Counted from the stretch's first letter, positions 10,555 through 23,075 are shown. The stretch: DNA of 64,000 nt from Vesta saturnalis (GCA_036346205.1 JARFJB010001987.1:953501-1017500), one strand, 5' to 3'. Translations and numbers: made by a program. Notes: a model not told the origin generated them from the sequence alone.

Positions 10555-10950
10555 ATGGGGGCCTAATTGCTTTTCGTCCAGAGATAAATTCAACCGAATA
10601 TATACATAATCAAAAATGCAGCCCTTGGAAGGGAGTTTTCCGTCCGTTTAAGAGTTATTACCACAATGCTATGGATTCTTGGTCGATGCGTTATCCATTT
10701 AGGTACCATATCCGATGTTGGAAAATTGATTGAAATAGCTTTTACAAAATCAATCACCATTTCCAATATAACTAACGCCTTTCAGAAAACCAGACTTATC
10801 CAGCACAGTGACAGATCGACTGATTCCAGCCTAGCCTGCAATGCAGTTTGAACATGAAAAAACCTCATAGCCACCGACACTCCAGAAACAATTAAACGGC
10901 AACGGACAGAGAAGCAACAGAATAGAAAAGAAGGCAAGGTGAATGGGGAA
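10555..10950 (+). pseudogene. pogo/Tigger (DDE_1) transposase C-terminal fragment
   Basis: Broken frames give GVFRPFKSYYHNAMDSW, then ISDVGKLIEIAFTKSITISN, ITNAFQKT and TDSSLACNAV. The G-V-F-x-x-(F/L)-K-x-x-(Y/W) start and the I-x-N-(A/G)-F-x-K-(T/S)-G-(I/L) helix are typical of the end of pogo-class DDE_1 domains. Several frameshifts and stops follow. It is joined to the piggyBac piece with about 45 bp between. Confidence 0.65.
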
Positions 10951-12630
10951 CCGCTAAGTTTTGCAAATTGATTCTGAAGAAGGCTATGATGAAAAACATT
11001 GTGTCAAGATTCTGACAATGGTTTGAAGAAGAAGAAATTGAAGTTGATACATGTTTACTGAAGAGCGTTTAGAACAATCTTACCTCGACAAGCAGCACTA
11101 GAATTTGTGCTCATTTTATACAAAAAAGAAAAGGATTTTCTATATTGTGAAGGTTTTAGATACCTTAAACCATAATATGGAATTCTTAGATTAAAATTTA
11201 AATTGCAGCAACAATTTTGTATGCCATTTGTCAAAGAACCAGATGTAAGATTCATCCTTCTGAACCCAACAATTAACGATATTGTTAGGTCACAGCCTTA
11301 TTATTTTCCAGTTGATCTTTCTCTACTGAAAATGTGTTAATTTTTTTACTTTCCTATATTTTATCTTGAAAATATAGTTTTTCTACATATTCTTTTGAAA
11401 ATATGTACTTTTTCTATACTTTTAGTTTGAAAATGAGAGGTTTTCCATTTAAAAATATGTGCAATAATGGTGGTGGGTGATCCACTGTTGCACGTAGGTC
11501 GATCCACTGTAGACTACCCCTAGAAAATACTGAATCATTATGCATTAAAAATTAAACATTTTTTTCATATTTTGCACTAATACAACCGAGTTTCAATTAT
11601 GATAACATTATAATTCAAATAATACCCAAAATTTCAACAAAGTTCATGTATTATTTTCCGAAATATGTGTTTGAGCAGTGAGTGACCCACCATCAACTCT
11701 ACCCTACATTAATAACACTTAATGGCATTTAACGATATCTACATCAAACTACCCCTCCACAGACAAAAAGTATCGCTACAACCCCAACTTCAGCAAAATA
11801 ATGAAAAACATGTAACATTTTTTTTGCTTGAATTATTCTTTAATTTTCATACATTAATGATACTTAATATTTATTTTGTGTTTGTGGTTAAAATACAATT
11901 TAATACACTCAGGTGTTAAAATGCCCCTTTATGGTCTTGCATAGTCTCCTGGAACGTTTTTGTAGAAGATGTGTGCACAAACCCAGAAGAACCAGTAGTT
12001 CAAAAAAAAACAGAAATTATAAAAGTACAATTGTAAACTAATAAAAGTTAAAACGAAAATAAAAGTGAGTCTAGTAGTAATGGGGAAAGTGGATTTCATT
12101 TGCAAAAGGCTGACAACCTTTTCAAATCAACAACTAGTCTTGAAACGCTGTAAGGTGACCTTTAGTTCTGCGGAGATTTATAGGACTGATGATGATGATA
12201 GTGAATTGCTATTAACCATATCTACATTGAACTACCCCTCCATAGAAAAAAGCATTATAACGCCAAATCATTGTTTAACTTTTCACCAGCTTTATTAAAA
12301 AATATGTAAAACAATTTTTTTAGTTTAAATTACACTTTATCAGGTAAAGTTTTTATTTCGTTAATAGATTTGACTTAAACCAGGTCTGAAATGTTATAAT
12401 TCATTTCTGAAAAAATAGCAACTTCTCACTAAATATGTACATTCTAATGCTGAACTGTTATGGCCAACTTTCTACTAGTAAGTCAAAACTATTTTTATTA
12501 TAGAAACCAATATGTTTGGTATGGAATGCCATAGTACGCATTAAAATTTACCTTCTTGACTAATTAGCTACATTAACGAAAACACTACTTTAACAGTTGC
12601 AATAGTTTATTTATTAAAATATATTAACTA
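10951..12630. other. AT-rich intergenic sequence with a diverged duplicated segment
   Basis: No gene was recognised. A stretch near 11735-11800 (tctacatcaaactacccctc) recurs in diverged form near 12218-12270 (tctacattgaactacccctc), so part of this region is an old duplication. Small open frames at 11722 and 12065 lie in it and look fortuitous. Confidence 0.45.
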
Positions 12631-12688
12631 TGTTTATAAATAATATTTATACATATAAGTGCACCAAATATAATGTAACATAGTTGCC

Positions 12689-13728
12689 TCAAGGAATAAC
12701 ATCGAAAGTTTCAGTATCTGAAGTGAAATGACTTTCAACGTGATCCTGAAAATCATTAAATTTAACACTACTGTTAAATGCTTTACTACACATTGGACAA
12801 ATTCTGGTAGAATTCTCGGTCTTATTTGTATCATTTTTATATAAAGATGAACTCTGACTTTCATCACCCAAATCGCTTAAAAAATCAGTTTGTGAGAATT
12901 TGGATACTGTATTGATATGAGGCGGTATAACAACAGCACATTTGCAATTAACTGCAAAAAAATATGATAAATTTACAACTAAACACAATAATATACTATA
13001 CCCGATATCATCTCTAAATTACTTAAATTCTTTTCTAATTTTTCTTTTTCCTGTGATAAAACATGTTTAATATTTTTTAAATTCATTAAATATTGGTCAA
13101 ACTCGTCTAAAACACTTTTATCTACTTCATCGGTTGAATATCCAAATGCAAATGTATTTATAAATTCACTATTTTGTAATTCCGTCATCTCAAAACACTG
13201 TAATTCTAATTCACTTTTCTCTTTAGCTATATTACATATCAATTTAAGAGAGATATCTTCCAACTCTAAACTAATTCGATTATTTTCGTCAGTTACATTT
13301 TTAGGTACTAATTTAATGTGCGGTTCATCTTGTGTAAATGTTTTGGAACGAAGTAAGGTTGCTTGTGGATTAGGTAAGGTTGCATTTGATAGTGTATCAC
13401 TTATTTTATGTAATTTAGAGCCTAAATTTTCATTCGCTCTCGTTAATCGTGATAATCTTGACCATAATTGACTATTTTCAGTAGTAACCATTAAGACATT
13501 ACTTTTTAGCTGTTGATTTTGCTCAGTTAATTTAGATACCTGCTGTTTTAAAGAGTCAATTTCCGATAAAGATGTATCAGCTACTTCCAGTTTAATGCTC
13601 ATTTTACTTCTTAAACTAACATTTTCTTCTTCAAGACTGCCTATTCGTTCTTGAAATTGTTGACATCGTTCTCTTAAGGTTTGTAAGGCAATTTGAAGAG
13701 CATATTGAGCACCAAATGATTCATCCAT
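12689..13728 (-). CDS. spn-F: Spindle-F-like coiled-coil protein with C-terminal UBZ-type finger
   Basis: There are two exons, 13728-13002 and 12951-12689, with a 50-bp intron (GTATAG donor at 13001, TTTGCAG acceptor at 12952). Joined they give 330 codons, so 329 residues. I chose the internal ATG at 13728 (MDESFGAQYALQIALQTLRE) over one 51 bp upstream because its context (gaaATGg) is better and similarity begins there. Residues 10-110 are heptad-rich coiled coil and a second coil lies near 205-245. The C-terminus has CPMCSKAF...FQDHVESHF, a C2H2 finger of the UBZ1 kind seen in TAX1BP1/NDP52. Drosophila Spindle-F is a coiled-coil partner of the IKK-epsilon-like kinase IK2, acting in oocyte polarity and bristle growth. 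Family assignment is by remembered motif only; a TAX1BP1-like adaptor is the alternative. Confidence 0.72.
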
Positions 13729-13779
13729 TTCGTAATGGTTTATTATTGTATTATTTGTTTTATTGTATAGCTTTCTCAT

Positions 13780-14245
13780 GTAAATGATAATTCAACACAT
13801 AACCTCTCTGTTTTCTTACACTTATAAAAATATGTAATTATATTTAGACAAAATTGTAAATTAAAATAATGAATCATTATTGACGACAGACAAAGAAAAA
13901 AAACATTTCGTGAAAATAAAAATGATATGCTTCCTTAAATACAACTTTCTATTGACAAAATTACTTTTAACTTTTGGGAATGTTATACATTATCAATCTT
14001 TTTAATGGAGGGAATTCGGTAAAAGTAAGCATTTAAACAATGGAATTACGGTCAGGGGCGTCGCTTCTTCAGGGGGCAAACCCATTTTGAAAATAACACA
14101 TTTGATTTAAAAAAAGTTTAGGTTTGTAACGATAGGTTAAACAATATTTTTTAATGTATATCAAAAAGAATATGTATGAAATACCAAACATCTCAAAACT
14201 AAGCAATGCATTAACAGTGTTTGTCCAAAATAAGGAGAGTCAACA
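13780..14245. other. Upstream intergenic region of the spindle-F-like gene
   Basis: AT-rich; contains whatever promoter the minus-strand gene uses, but no confident core element was recognised. Confidence 0.4.
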
Positions 14246-14577
14246 TATTTCATTCCCTCCCCAAAATGGGGGGCCGGTTGCTTAAGCTCTCCAAGCTCCT
14301 TAAGCCACTGTAATGGATTCCCAACACACGTACATTAAGTATGAGATTAAGGATTGGTGTGGTCAAGATAAAGTCCGAAGGAACAGAATTAGTGTTCTAA
14401 GGGGGAAGTTACTACCCCGGCATTCGCCTAAACAGCCACACATGATGTGCGAATGTTATCATGCCCCTATATCTGTATAAAGAAAACCCCCTGAAACAAC
14501 CTCATACAAGGAGAACCGAACCCATTACCTCCCGGGTGCTAAGCAAACCGTATTACCACTGGCCTACTAGCTGGATA
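14246..14577 (-). mobile_element. tRNA-derived SINE, copy 3 (full length)
   Basis: On the minus strand it starts at about 14577 with the head ctagtaggccagtggtaata, a T-arm-like ggtaatgggttcggttctcc, then the family body (ccttgtatgagg, ggcgaatgccggggtag, ctccaag/gcttaag) and ends with gggagggaatgaaa. Full length and less degraded than copy 1. Confidence 0.8.
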
Positions 14578-16009
14578 GTGTTTTGCAAAGCAAGTACACA
14601 CATTTAACAGGTGTCCAAGAGTTAATCTAATACAACTCGCGTATCACTTTTGCACAAAAAATTATTTGTTAATTTGCGTTATATTTTACAATCCTTAATT
14701 AGGTTTACTGTGGGTTAATCTATTGGTATAATCAATTGTAGCTATGTGACCGGAAATATTTACTTTGAGGTGCCCGAGTCGTAAGTCCAACACAGCGATG
14801 CGTAATGTAGGTCCAAATATCGTCGACCGCTGTTATGGTTACTTATAAATGTAAATGAAGTTCATAATAAATTTACTGCAATAGAAAGTTTAGTATTCTG
14901 CTTCAGGTAGTAGTATGTACTTCATTATCCTATGTGTGTATATACGATATGCTATTAGTTATTAATGCATAAGGCCGATATGTAGCAAATACCGGATGGA
15001 GTTGAAGTTTCTTAATTGATTTTTAATGACTCTGCTTTTATGGACTACTTTTTTAGTGGCTCTACAGTCCTCTATTTTTACAACTTTCTTTTTAGACTAG
15101 ATTTGTCTGTATTCCGCCATCTTGTTACCGCCGATTTTTTTGTATTACGGTCTGAAATTGCCTTATTTTGCTGTGAATTTTTTCCGTCTTTTTTAAACCA
15201 TTCTACTTACCCTCTATTTCTGCACATCAGTGCATTTTTGACTTTGCTGTTTCCGTGTTTGTTTTTGGCTTTTTTGTGGGATACTTACCTCACAGATCTT
15301 TATGTCTGTAAATATAAATGTTCTATAACATAAAACGTCTGTTGAATTTTCTTTTAAATAAAAAATAAGATACCGTAAGGTTTGGACTTAGCGTCAACAT
15401 ACGTTTTTTTCATTTCGAATTCTCCGGTGCGATTTGTCTTGTTTAAATGTTTTTAGCTGGGCTTTGTCTCGAGGATTCTTAAACAAGATTATGTAGTAAG
15501 TAGGTGTAAAGATTTTCTAATCTGTTAAACTCTGTTAAATTTCCACTGCTAGATTCTTAAATAATGACACACTCTCTGTAGAACCAAATCCCTTTTTCAT
15601 AAGCTGTTTCGCAAACAGTATTGATGTGTTTAAGAAATTCTACGACATCGAAGCTTTAAATGTGGTTGCCGGTGTATAACTTTCGAGCCTTCAGCGACGA
15701 GTTTTACACTATGGTGCCAGTATGAAGCTACAAATTGGAGTTCTATTTGATATTCTAAATAGTTAGTGGGTTTTACTTTAAGCTATTAGCGTGTTAAATT
15801 CATTCTCTGAATTCCATTTCAATTTTATCAACGTTAGCTTTTGTATTTATCACTATGTTGGTCAATTTCAAGTGGTGTTGCCGGGCTTAAATGTTTTGCC
15901 ATCAACAACTTTTTTAGTCACGTGATGATAAGAAAGGTCACTAGTTGTATTTACACTTTATTACTTGTTGCTTATTGGTTTACTTAATCCTTCCTGTCCA
16001 TGTATTCAG
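14578..16009. other. Intergenic; no gene supported
   Basis: A 105-codon open frame at 15016-15333 is Phe/Leu-rich with no recognisable domain, and its composition matches translated AT-rich noncoding DNA. Nothing else was seen. Confidence 0.5.
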
Positions 16010-16271
16010 CCTTTAATTTTTACTTTCCAACCTACATATACATATGTAGGTATAGAAGGTTATGCAATTGACTTTTTTTTCAGTATCGCTAAATAGACTT
16101 ATTTGTTCATTTTACAAATTTTGCCCACGTTTCGCCAAGATCGGCCATGACGTCTGAGTGTGTGTGCGTCTGCGTGTGCCGTGTGCGTGCGCACGAGCGC
16201 GAGGGCGTATTCTCGCGCGTGTGCGTGCGAGCTCACGGCGAGAGGGCGTATGCATGTGCGTGTGTGCGCGC

Positions 16272-16302
<31 letters not shown>

Positions 16303-16470
16303 GTATGTGTGTGTGTGCGTGTGCGTGTGCGTGTGCGCGTGCGCGTGCGTGCGTGTGTGTGTGTGTGTTAGAATCCACGATAACTCTAGAACAAAAATAC
16401 CTACGTACTTAAAATGTTGTATTTAAGCTTGTTAGATTGATTAGATTTTGGGAGATATCCAGTGGCGAGA
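16010..16470. repeat. Dispersed repeat with GT-rich core, copy A
   Basis: The left flank (tttactttccaacctacata, then gacttatttgttcatttta and cgtttcgccaagatcg) and right flank (tagaatccacgataactcta, then gattagattttggga) are shared with 33560-34840 and 35268-35405. Between them is about 220 bp of GTGTGC-type simple sequence (16155-16370). The shared flanks show the GT tract is part of a dispersed element rather than an isolated microsatellite. Confidence 0.75.
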
Positions 16471-16540
16471 GAGGGGTTTATTAGGGTCAGTTTTTGGTTT
16501 TTATCAAATATTTCTAAAACAGCTGCATATTTCAAAGATA

Positions 16541-16872
16541 TATGCTGAATTATATTCTTTGATACCATCTCGGGCTATCTTTTCGAGAAACGCCCGGCTC
16601 GCTCATTCACATCATCAGTATGCAGTACAAATCTCCACTTGTCGTACCAAACGGGCGCAATCCACATTTTTCTACACGGCTTCTAAACTCTGGAATGATC
16701 TCCCTAGTTCCTGTTTTCCTCTCACTTATGATATGAGAAAATTTAAGGTGGCTGTTCATAGGCATCTATTGGCAATTCATTATCCCTCTATCCATCCTCC
16801 TAAGTGTTCCTGAGTGCTTTAGCACGATAGGCCTAATTTAGCCTGTTCAGGTCCACAATCATAAAAAAAAAT
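16541..16872 (+). pseudogene. Jockey-type non-LTR reverse transcriptase, 3' end copy 1
   Basis: The frame AELYSLIPSRAIFSRNARLA continues through TKRAQSTFFYTASKLWNDLP, then SSCFPLTYDMRKFKVAVHRH and ends PKCS-stop at about 16813. This is the C-terminal tail after the reverse transcriptase in Jockey-like elements. It is followed by a short 3' segment (ttagcacgataggcc) ending at an A-run (cataaaaaaaa). Two more copies are at 50447-51032 and 52754-54290. It is heavily 5'-truncated. Confidence 0.85.
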
Positions 16873-17129
16873 ACCAAGATATAGATCTTAAATATATCAA
16901 TTAATTATGTTCTATGCGTAATATACCTAAGATAGAATTTGTGTTAGTTCAAATTTTTTCAGTATCTGAATAACAATTTTATACGAAAAAGTGTAGACAT
17001 ATTTTTTAAAGAAAATTTAATTTCACATAACTTTTGTTTATAGAGTTTCCTAATATAATGCAAGGTAAGTCTAAAAATTAAAGAAATATGCATGAAAATG
17101 GTTAAACTATATTATTCATGTCTCATAGA

Positions 17130-17300
17130 AGCGGGCGGCTTTAGAACTTTCTTTTAATTTAACATGTATATATTAACCTCTATCTAACATGAAGTTTTAA
17201 ACATCATTCTGACAGATTATTTTGTTGTTTTTACAATGTTGCCTGTTTTCGTTATGAAGGCATAAAAAAGAGGTTGCATAGTTACCATAAAAAAATGATA
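17130..17300. repeat. Dispersed repeat family R2, copy 1
   Basis: The phrases gcgggcggctttaga, cctctatctaacatgaagtt and tttacaatgttgcctgtttt recur with divergence at 37286-37400 and 38065-38210. The function and class are unknown. Confidence 0.6.
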
Positions 17301-17688
17301 ATGATTATTCCCTTCATCTGTCCAATTTTTAACCAATCGCGTGCTTTTATATGACCAATCCAAATAAAATAAAGCGACTGTTCACCTTGGTGCTAACTAG
17401 TGGACTATTTTTATCAGCATGCTCAATTGTCACCGAAAGGACAGCATTGAACAACAAATAATCCACCCGAAAATTTCAATTTTTTCAAATGAAATCGCTA
17501 CTAATGGTGTTATAAGGTTACCTATACTTAAGTAATACTAACTATTGTTTGTTGATAATAAATACATAAAATAAACGAATTTCGCATTTTTTCTGAAATT
17601 ATAATTATATTATTCACACAATGTGCTTTCTGTGTGTTTTTCTTTATACATATAGAAATGTTGTTGGCTCAGGAAATAATCTTATTAA

Positions 17689-17938
17689 ATATAACACGAC
17701 CTCGATAAATTAGCTACTATTTTTATTGCTACTAAATTTCTCGTGTATTTTACAATTTGTCTCGACATAATTTTGGCATTAATAATCAAAGATTAAAGTC
17801 CTTGAGCTAAAGCTCTTGGGCTTTTAATCAGATTATTAATGACAAAATTACGTCTCGACAAATTTATTTTAAAATACATTTGAAATTCAGATGCAATAAA
17901 AATATTCGACTATTTATCGAGGTCTTGTTATATTACCG
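17689..17938. mobile_element. Hairpin MITE of about 250 bp
   Basis: The left arm starts tataacacgacctcgataaa and the right arm is its inverted copy, ending tttatcgaggtcttgttata. The two halves pair along nearly their full length around the centre ttgagctaaagctcttgg. There is no coding sequence. TA lies at both edges, which would suit a Tc1/mariner-derived MITE; that class is inferred. Confidence 0.75.
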
Positions 17939-18365
17939 AAAATTAGGCGGCGTCGCAAATCTGCTTTAAAAATACACTACTAGGTAAAGCCACGATCAAC
18001 TTCCATTACAGAAAACATGCACTGGTTTAAAAATACTCCACTAGATAACGTCAGAAACAAGTCTGCTTTTAAAAATAAGTGTAATCACATGCGCAAAAAA
18101 CGTGAACATCATATGTCCATGTGCATGGGCAGTCCAACTTTCGCGTAATTAGCTAATTAGGGTTATAGAGTATTTTTGAATTGTAAACTAATTAAAGTTG
18201 AAATTGAATTGATTGAGATTGATTTGCTGATGATCGACTGTTTTCCCACGCCGGTGCCCTCATGTTTAGTGAGAATACCAGCTCTGCGTATTGGTTAGCC
18301 TTATATACAAAGTAAGCGGTCGTTCATAGGAGCTAGGTATATAAAGTGGGAGAATCGTTATCTTT
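17939..18365. other. Noncoding, with short imperfect direct repeats
   Basis: The phrase ctttaaaaatacactacta near 17960 is repeated in altered form near 18025 and 18065. No gene was seen. Confidence 0.4.
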
Positions 18366-18545
18366 TCTTTGATTTGATTGAGGTTGATTGATTTGGTTAA
18401 TTTCTTTGATTGATTGATTTGATTGTTTGATTTGATCGAGAGTGCTTTGTTTGAGATTGATTTGTTTAATTTGATCGAGGTTGATTGATTTGGTTTGATA
18501 TGCTTCTGCTGATTTTATTGGCCGATCGATTCATTTGATTAATTT
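18366..18545. repeat. GATT-rich cryptic simple repeat
   Basis: Repeated gattgattt / tttgatcgaggttgatt phrases. The same wording (gagattgatt, tttgatcgag) occurs in both arms of the foldback element (56240-56290 and 59295-59350), hinting at a relic of that family. Confidence 0.7.
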
Positions 18546-18641
18546 CTGTTTTTTGACAATGGAGGATTTCAAATTTCCCGCCAAAACAAAATGGCTGTCA
18601 AAATTTAACTAAGGCTCATGATTAAAACAGATTAATAACGA

Positions 18642-18643
<2 letters not shown>

Positions 18644-18693
<50 letters not shown>
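18644..18693. repeat. (TA)n(GT)n microsatellite
   Basis: About 20 TA units followed by gtgtgtgtgt. No transposon terminus was recognised beside it. Confidence 0.95.
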
Positions 18694-20376
18694 ATATGTA
18701 TATAAATAAAAATAAAACATTTAAACTTTTTCATTATTGCTAAATTGAAATGTTAACATGAAATCATAAAAATTTATTTCACACAAGGAAATATTCCTGT
18801 GTATAATTTAATAGTTCTTTACAATTATTTATTTTAACGTGTATAAGACTTCTATGGAATTTGCAACAAGTACGCACGCGTTGCGTCCTTGCTAGTAAGT
18901 ACAATTTTGCTTTAATTAAAATTAGAATTATTATATTTATGATCACACTTGTTCATTACCTTTCCAATTATACAGAAATTAAAAAAATATATATACATAC
19001 AGCACATCGAAAGAATAATCAATGCAATCTATTTGGTTACGATAATAAAATAAACCCACATGTATTTTCGCAATTTCCATTACATGGTCACCTTAAGCTT
19101 GTTCCATGTTAACCTTGGATGTAAACTTCATTCCATTTAACGATGATACTGCCTTCCTGTAGAAAATGGTACTGCTTAATTTCCATAAATTCATTCAGCT
19201 AAACTAACTTCTGGTAAATCTTCTTTGCGGTAAATACGTTGCCCTTGGGTAATATGCTAATTTTCTTTTATAGTTGCACTTTTATTTTATTTGGATATAT
19301 AATATTTATTTAAATATTTGTTAATTTTTCGCATTAATCTTGTGGCTTATTCTTTCATAAACGTTTATAATTGCTAACACTTTTATTTTAGATACCGATT
19401 TGAAGTTAAAGTTGTTTTATAACCTCAATTACTTTTGAGAAAAAAATTAACATCACATCCAAAATAACAGACGACTTTTATTAAAATAAAAAAATGCACA
19501 TCACCCGATGTTGAACAAACAATTTTGTTATATGTTATCTCGATTGTTTCTGAAATCTCAGACTCCACGTTGCTCGCGATTCACTTCCGATAATGTTAAC
19601 GAAAATTTTAACTTACATGTTTACAAATGCACTATTCGCACTATGACTTGTTAGCCACAAAAAAAATAGAAGAAAAGAGAGTGAGAAATCAGGTGCAATT
19701 AATTCCTTTTATACTTTCTCATAGCTACCATAACTTTCAATTTTTTTTTTAACATTACATACAACAGATCCTGGCATTCGATTGGTCTAAACAAAAAAAT
19801 TAATTTAACTAAAACATACATTATGTCATAACTTTTTCAATTCAATTCGGATTTGCTTTTTAAATACATTTTTGAACTCGGGGCAAAATTCTGCATAAAT
19901 AGACACCTCACATGCTATAATTCGCTTCATGAATTTATATTTTGAAAATTTTATACTTAAATTTACTAATATCTAATAAATATTGTATTTTACAACTAAA
20001 CTGATGACATATTCAGCTTCTACATAAAAAACTGTATAAGAATACACTTATCTCTACCCATTTTACATAGTTTTAGCAAAATTTCTACTTTAATACCTTA
20101 ATTTTATGTACTTAACCTAACTTTTCTAAATTTATGTTTAAACTACATATTTGAAGCTAATTTCTTTGTACAAATAATGTGCTTTTATGAAAACAACATC
20201 ATTTGCAAACCCCATAAAGCCTGTTTTGTTGTATAAAAATCATATTTTTATATTCGTATATTATATTTTCTCATAACAAAGTGTAACTTCTTCAACTTTA
20301 TTTGAACTTGCATACGATATAATATTTGAACTCGATACAACTCTGCCCCCTCTATTATACCTATTTATAACCATCG

Positions 20377-20380
<4 letters not shown>
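18694..20380. other. AT-rich intergenic sequence
   Basis: An 83-codon frame at 18861-19112 has no recognisable feature. Nothing else was seen. Confidence 0.5.

Positions 20381-20427
<47 letters not shown>
20381..20427. repeat. (TA)n microsatellite at a mariner left end
   Basis: About 23 TA units that run straight into the terminal repeat of the element beginning at 20428. Confidence 0.95.
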
Positions 20428-20428
<1 letters not shown>

Positions 20429-23075
20429 CGGGTGTCAACTAAATCATTATACATACTTTAATTTTGTTAAAACAAGAGATAGAAGTTTGAAATTTGGAAT
20501 GAAGATTTAGTGGATAAAAATACATTTTTTTACAGTAAAAACAGCTGACTATCTCTTCCGGTTTAAGCGGTCTTACTTTTCTTATTTAAATAGGAACCTA
20601 CCATTTTTTTTCATAGAACGATACCTCTCTAAATTCCCCTTCCAATGATGTATCACAAGTCGTCTTTTTTCAAAATAGCGGTTCATGTGGAGTTTTTGTT
20701 GATTTCGATGTTCCGTCAGTTTGAAGTAAGTACTCGTTATTTTACAAAATAATTCAGTGAATAGTCCAAGAATATTATTTATTTTTAATCTGTTAATTGG
20801 AATTTATAAAATTCTGCTTAAATAACTAGTATTTATGATTCTACGTTGAACGAAAATTACTGATGATAGAAAGCACTAAATACTAGATACCCATAAGAAA
20901 TTAGATCCATTTTGCTATCTAAAAACAACACAACAAAAGTTAACTTCTAAATCAGCTGGTACACTACCAGGGTATAAAAAAATTAAAATCGGACTTTTTT
21001 CGGATGTAATTTAAAAAAAAATTTTATACATAGGTACTCTACAAGTAACGAACAATAAATATAAAGTCATTACAAAACAATGAAATGTAAAAGAGCTTAC
21101 AAAACTACATTATTCTATTAAATGTTCTATTCTTCGGCCCTCCTGATCCCGGCATAATAAAACTCTTCTAATATTTTCTCGCAAAACATTTTCTAATCGA
21201 TTTCTTGAAATACTGTGTATTGCTTGATGTATTCGGTGTTGAAGATTTTCTAGAATTGCAGGTGGTGTTTTGTAAATCTTTTCTTTTAAATAGCTCCTAA
21301 TGGAAAAATTCAATGGGGTTCAATCGGGTGATCATTTGTTCCTAACCGAATCTCTGATTTAAATAATTAGTCTCAATTCGTAAGTTGTGGGCAGGTGTAC
21401 CATCTTGCTGAAATATAATTGTTTGCTGGAAGATTATTTAAAAAAAGTTTAATTTCGTTCTGTAGAAAATTTAGGTACATCTGTCCATTCAGGGGTAGAT
21501 TGAAAAAAATTGGTCCTATAATATGGGTTCCAACGATTCCTAACCAAACGTTAACTCCAAACCGTTCCTGGAATGCTCCCATCTCTTACTAACCGGCGGT
21601 TTTCCGTGGCCCAATATCTGGTATTTTGTAAACATTCCCAGATTGGTAAATCTTGATCCATCCGAATAAATAATTTTGTGATGAAATGTTTCCTTTCGAT
21701 TGTAATTTTCTATAAACCAATTGCAATATGCAAGTCTTCTAGGAAAACCATTTTCATATAAGTGATGGTGAATTTGGTACTTATAAGGCTATGCTTTTTT
21801 TTAATTCTTCTTACGCTTTCATGGCTAATATTTAAATTTAAAGCAATATCTCGCAAAGAAACGGCGTGATCATATACAATATAAGCTAGTACATTTATTT
21901 CACTCTCTTCATTTATAATAAAAATTACATTACCACCTTCATTACGTCCATATTTCTAATAATATTCTAAATACGAAAAATAGGTAAAATGCGGTGAGTG
22001 GAAATCTGGTTACCTTTCAGCGTATAATCTTGCTGCGGCTCTGAAATTTCTCTGACATTCGCCATAAATGATCAACATATTAATTTGTTCTTCCCGTGTA
22101 TAAAATGGCATTTTAAACAAACAATTTTTACTTACATCTAGGTAGTCAATAATTTTTTAGCAATTAAAAACTTTTAACACCCCGAATATGTCGCAACTAT
22201 AACGTTTTAGAAATGAAACTATCTGACAATAATTATTTCCATTCAATTACTCGTATGTTTTACCAAGCCTACTTAAGTAAATGCCTAGCTGTTTTGATGT
22301 CGATTAAATGATGTTTTTTTAATTGTGACAGTTTCGAATCCAACAGTAACTGAAAATGAATCCAATTAATAGGTACGGCATGCCCTACAATTTTAACACT
22401 GCCCATTGTTTTTTCAAAGCATACTGAGTAAATGTAAACTGAATTTTATTCTAAATAAGGACACTCTTGAAAGAACAGTATTTTATTTATTACTATTATT
22501 TTATAATACATGATTTAAAAGTTAACTTTTGTTGTGTTGTTTTTAGATAGTAAAATGTATTTACTTTCTTATGGGTATTTAGTATTTAGTGCTTTCTACC
22601 TTAAATATTGGTGAACATTTCCTCATTAACATTAGTAATTTTCGTACAACGTAGAATCACAAATACTAATTATTTAAGCAAAATTATATAAATTCCAATT
22701 ACGAGATTAAAAATAAATAATATTCTTGGACCATTCATAAAATTATTTTGTAAAATAACGAGTACTTACTTCAAAATGGCGGAACATTGCAATCAACAAA
22801 AACTCCGCCTGAACAGCTATTTTGAAAACAAAGAACGACTTGTGATACAACATTAGAATGGGAATTTAGAGAGGTATCGTTCTATGAAAAAAATTGGTAG
22901 GTTCCTATTTAAAATGAGAAAAATAAGGCCACTTCCGGTAAAACCGGAAGTGATAGTCAACTGTTTTCAATGTCAAAAATATATTTTATCCACTAAATCT
23001 TTATCCCAAATTTCATATTTCTACCTCTTGTTTTAACAAAGTTAAGGTATGTATAATGATTTCGTTGACACCGGG
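20428..23075 (-). mobile_element. Mariner-type transposon with ~0.53-kb inverted arms
   Basis: The left end begins ACGGGTGTCAAC and the inverted right end CCCGGTGTCAAC, each next to a TA (20426-20427 and 23076-23077), the target duplication of Tc1/mariner elements. The inverted arms are very long: 20428-20955 pairs with 22511-23075 almost throughout, for example ggaacctacc near 20600 and its inverse near 22910. The right arm carries small insertions. The interior holds a decayed minus-strand transposase. Total length 2648 bp. Confidence 0.88.
21110..22111 (-). pseudogene. Mariner-superfamily transposase (DUF4817 type), broken
   Basis: The start at 22111 gives MPFYTREEQINMLMIYGECQ then RNFRAAARLYAER, the DUF4817 helix-turn-helix that opens many insect mariner-type transposases. 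A stop follows within a few codons. Later blocks are scattered over frames: HHKIIYSDGSRFTNLGMF (the F-S-D-E block, here Ser-Asp-Gly), VNVWLGIVGTHIIGPIFF, LPLNGQMYLNFLQNEI, and a Gln-Asp-Gly-Thr-Pro-Ala-His block carrying the second aspartate. The final frame ends RRIEHLIE at 21110. With several stops and frameshifts it is dead, at about the full length of the family (~1 kb). Confidence 0.85.

Noticed and set aside
15016..15333. 105-codon Phe/Leu-rich frame that could be a membrane protein
   Set aside because: Composition equals translated T-rich noncoding DNA; no splice partner, motif or good start context.
18861..19112. 83-codon frame
   Set aside because: No recognisable motif, weak start context and AT-driven composition.
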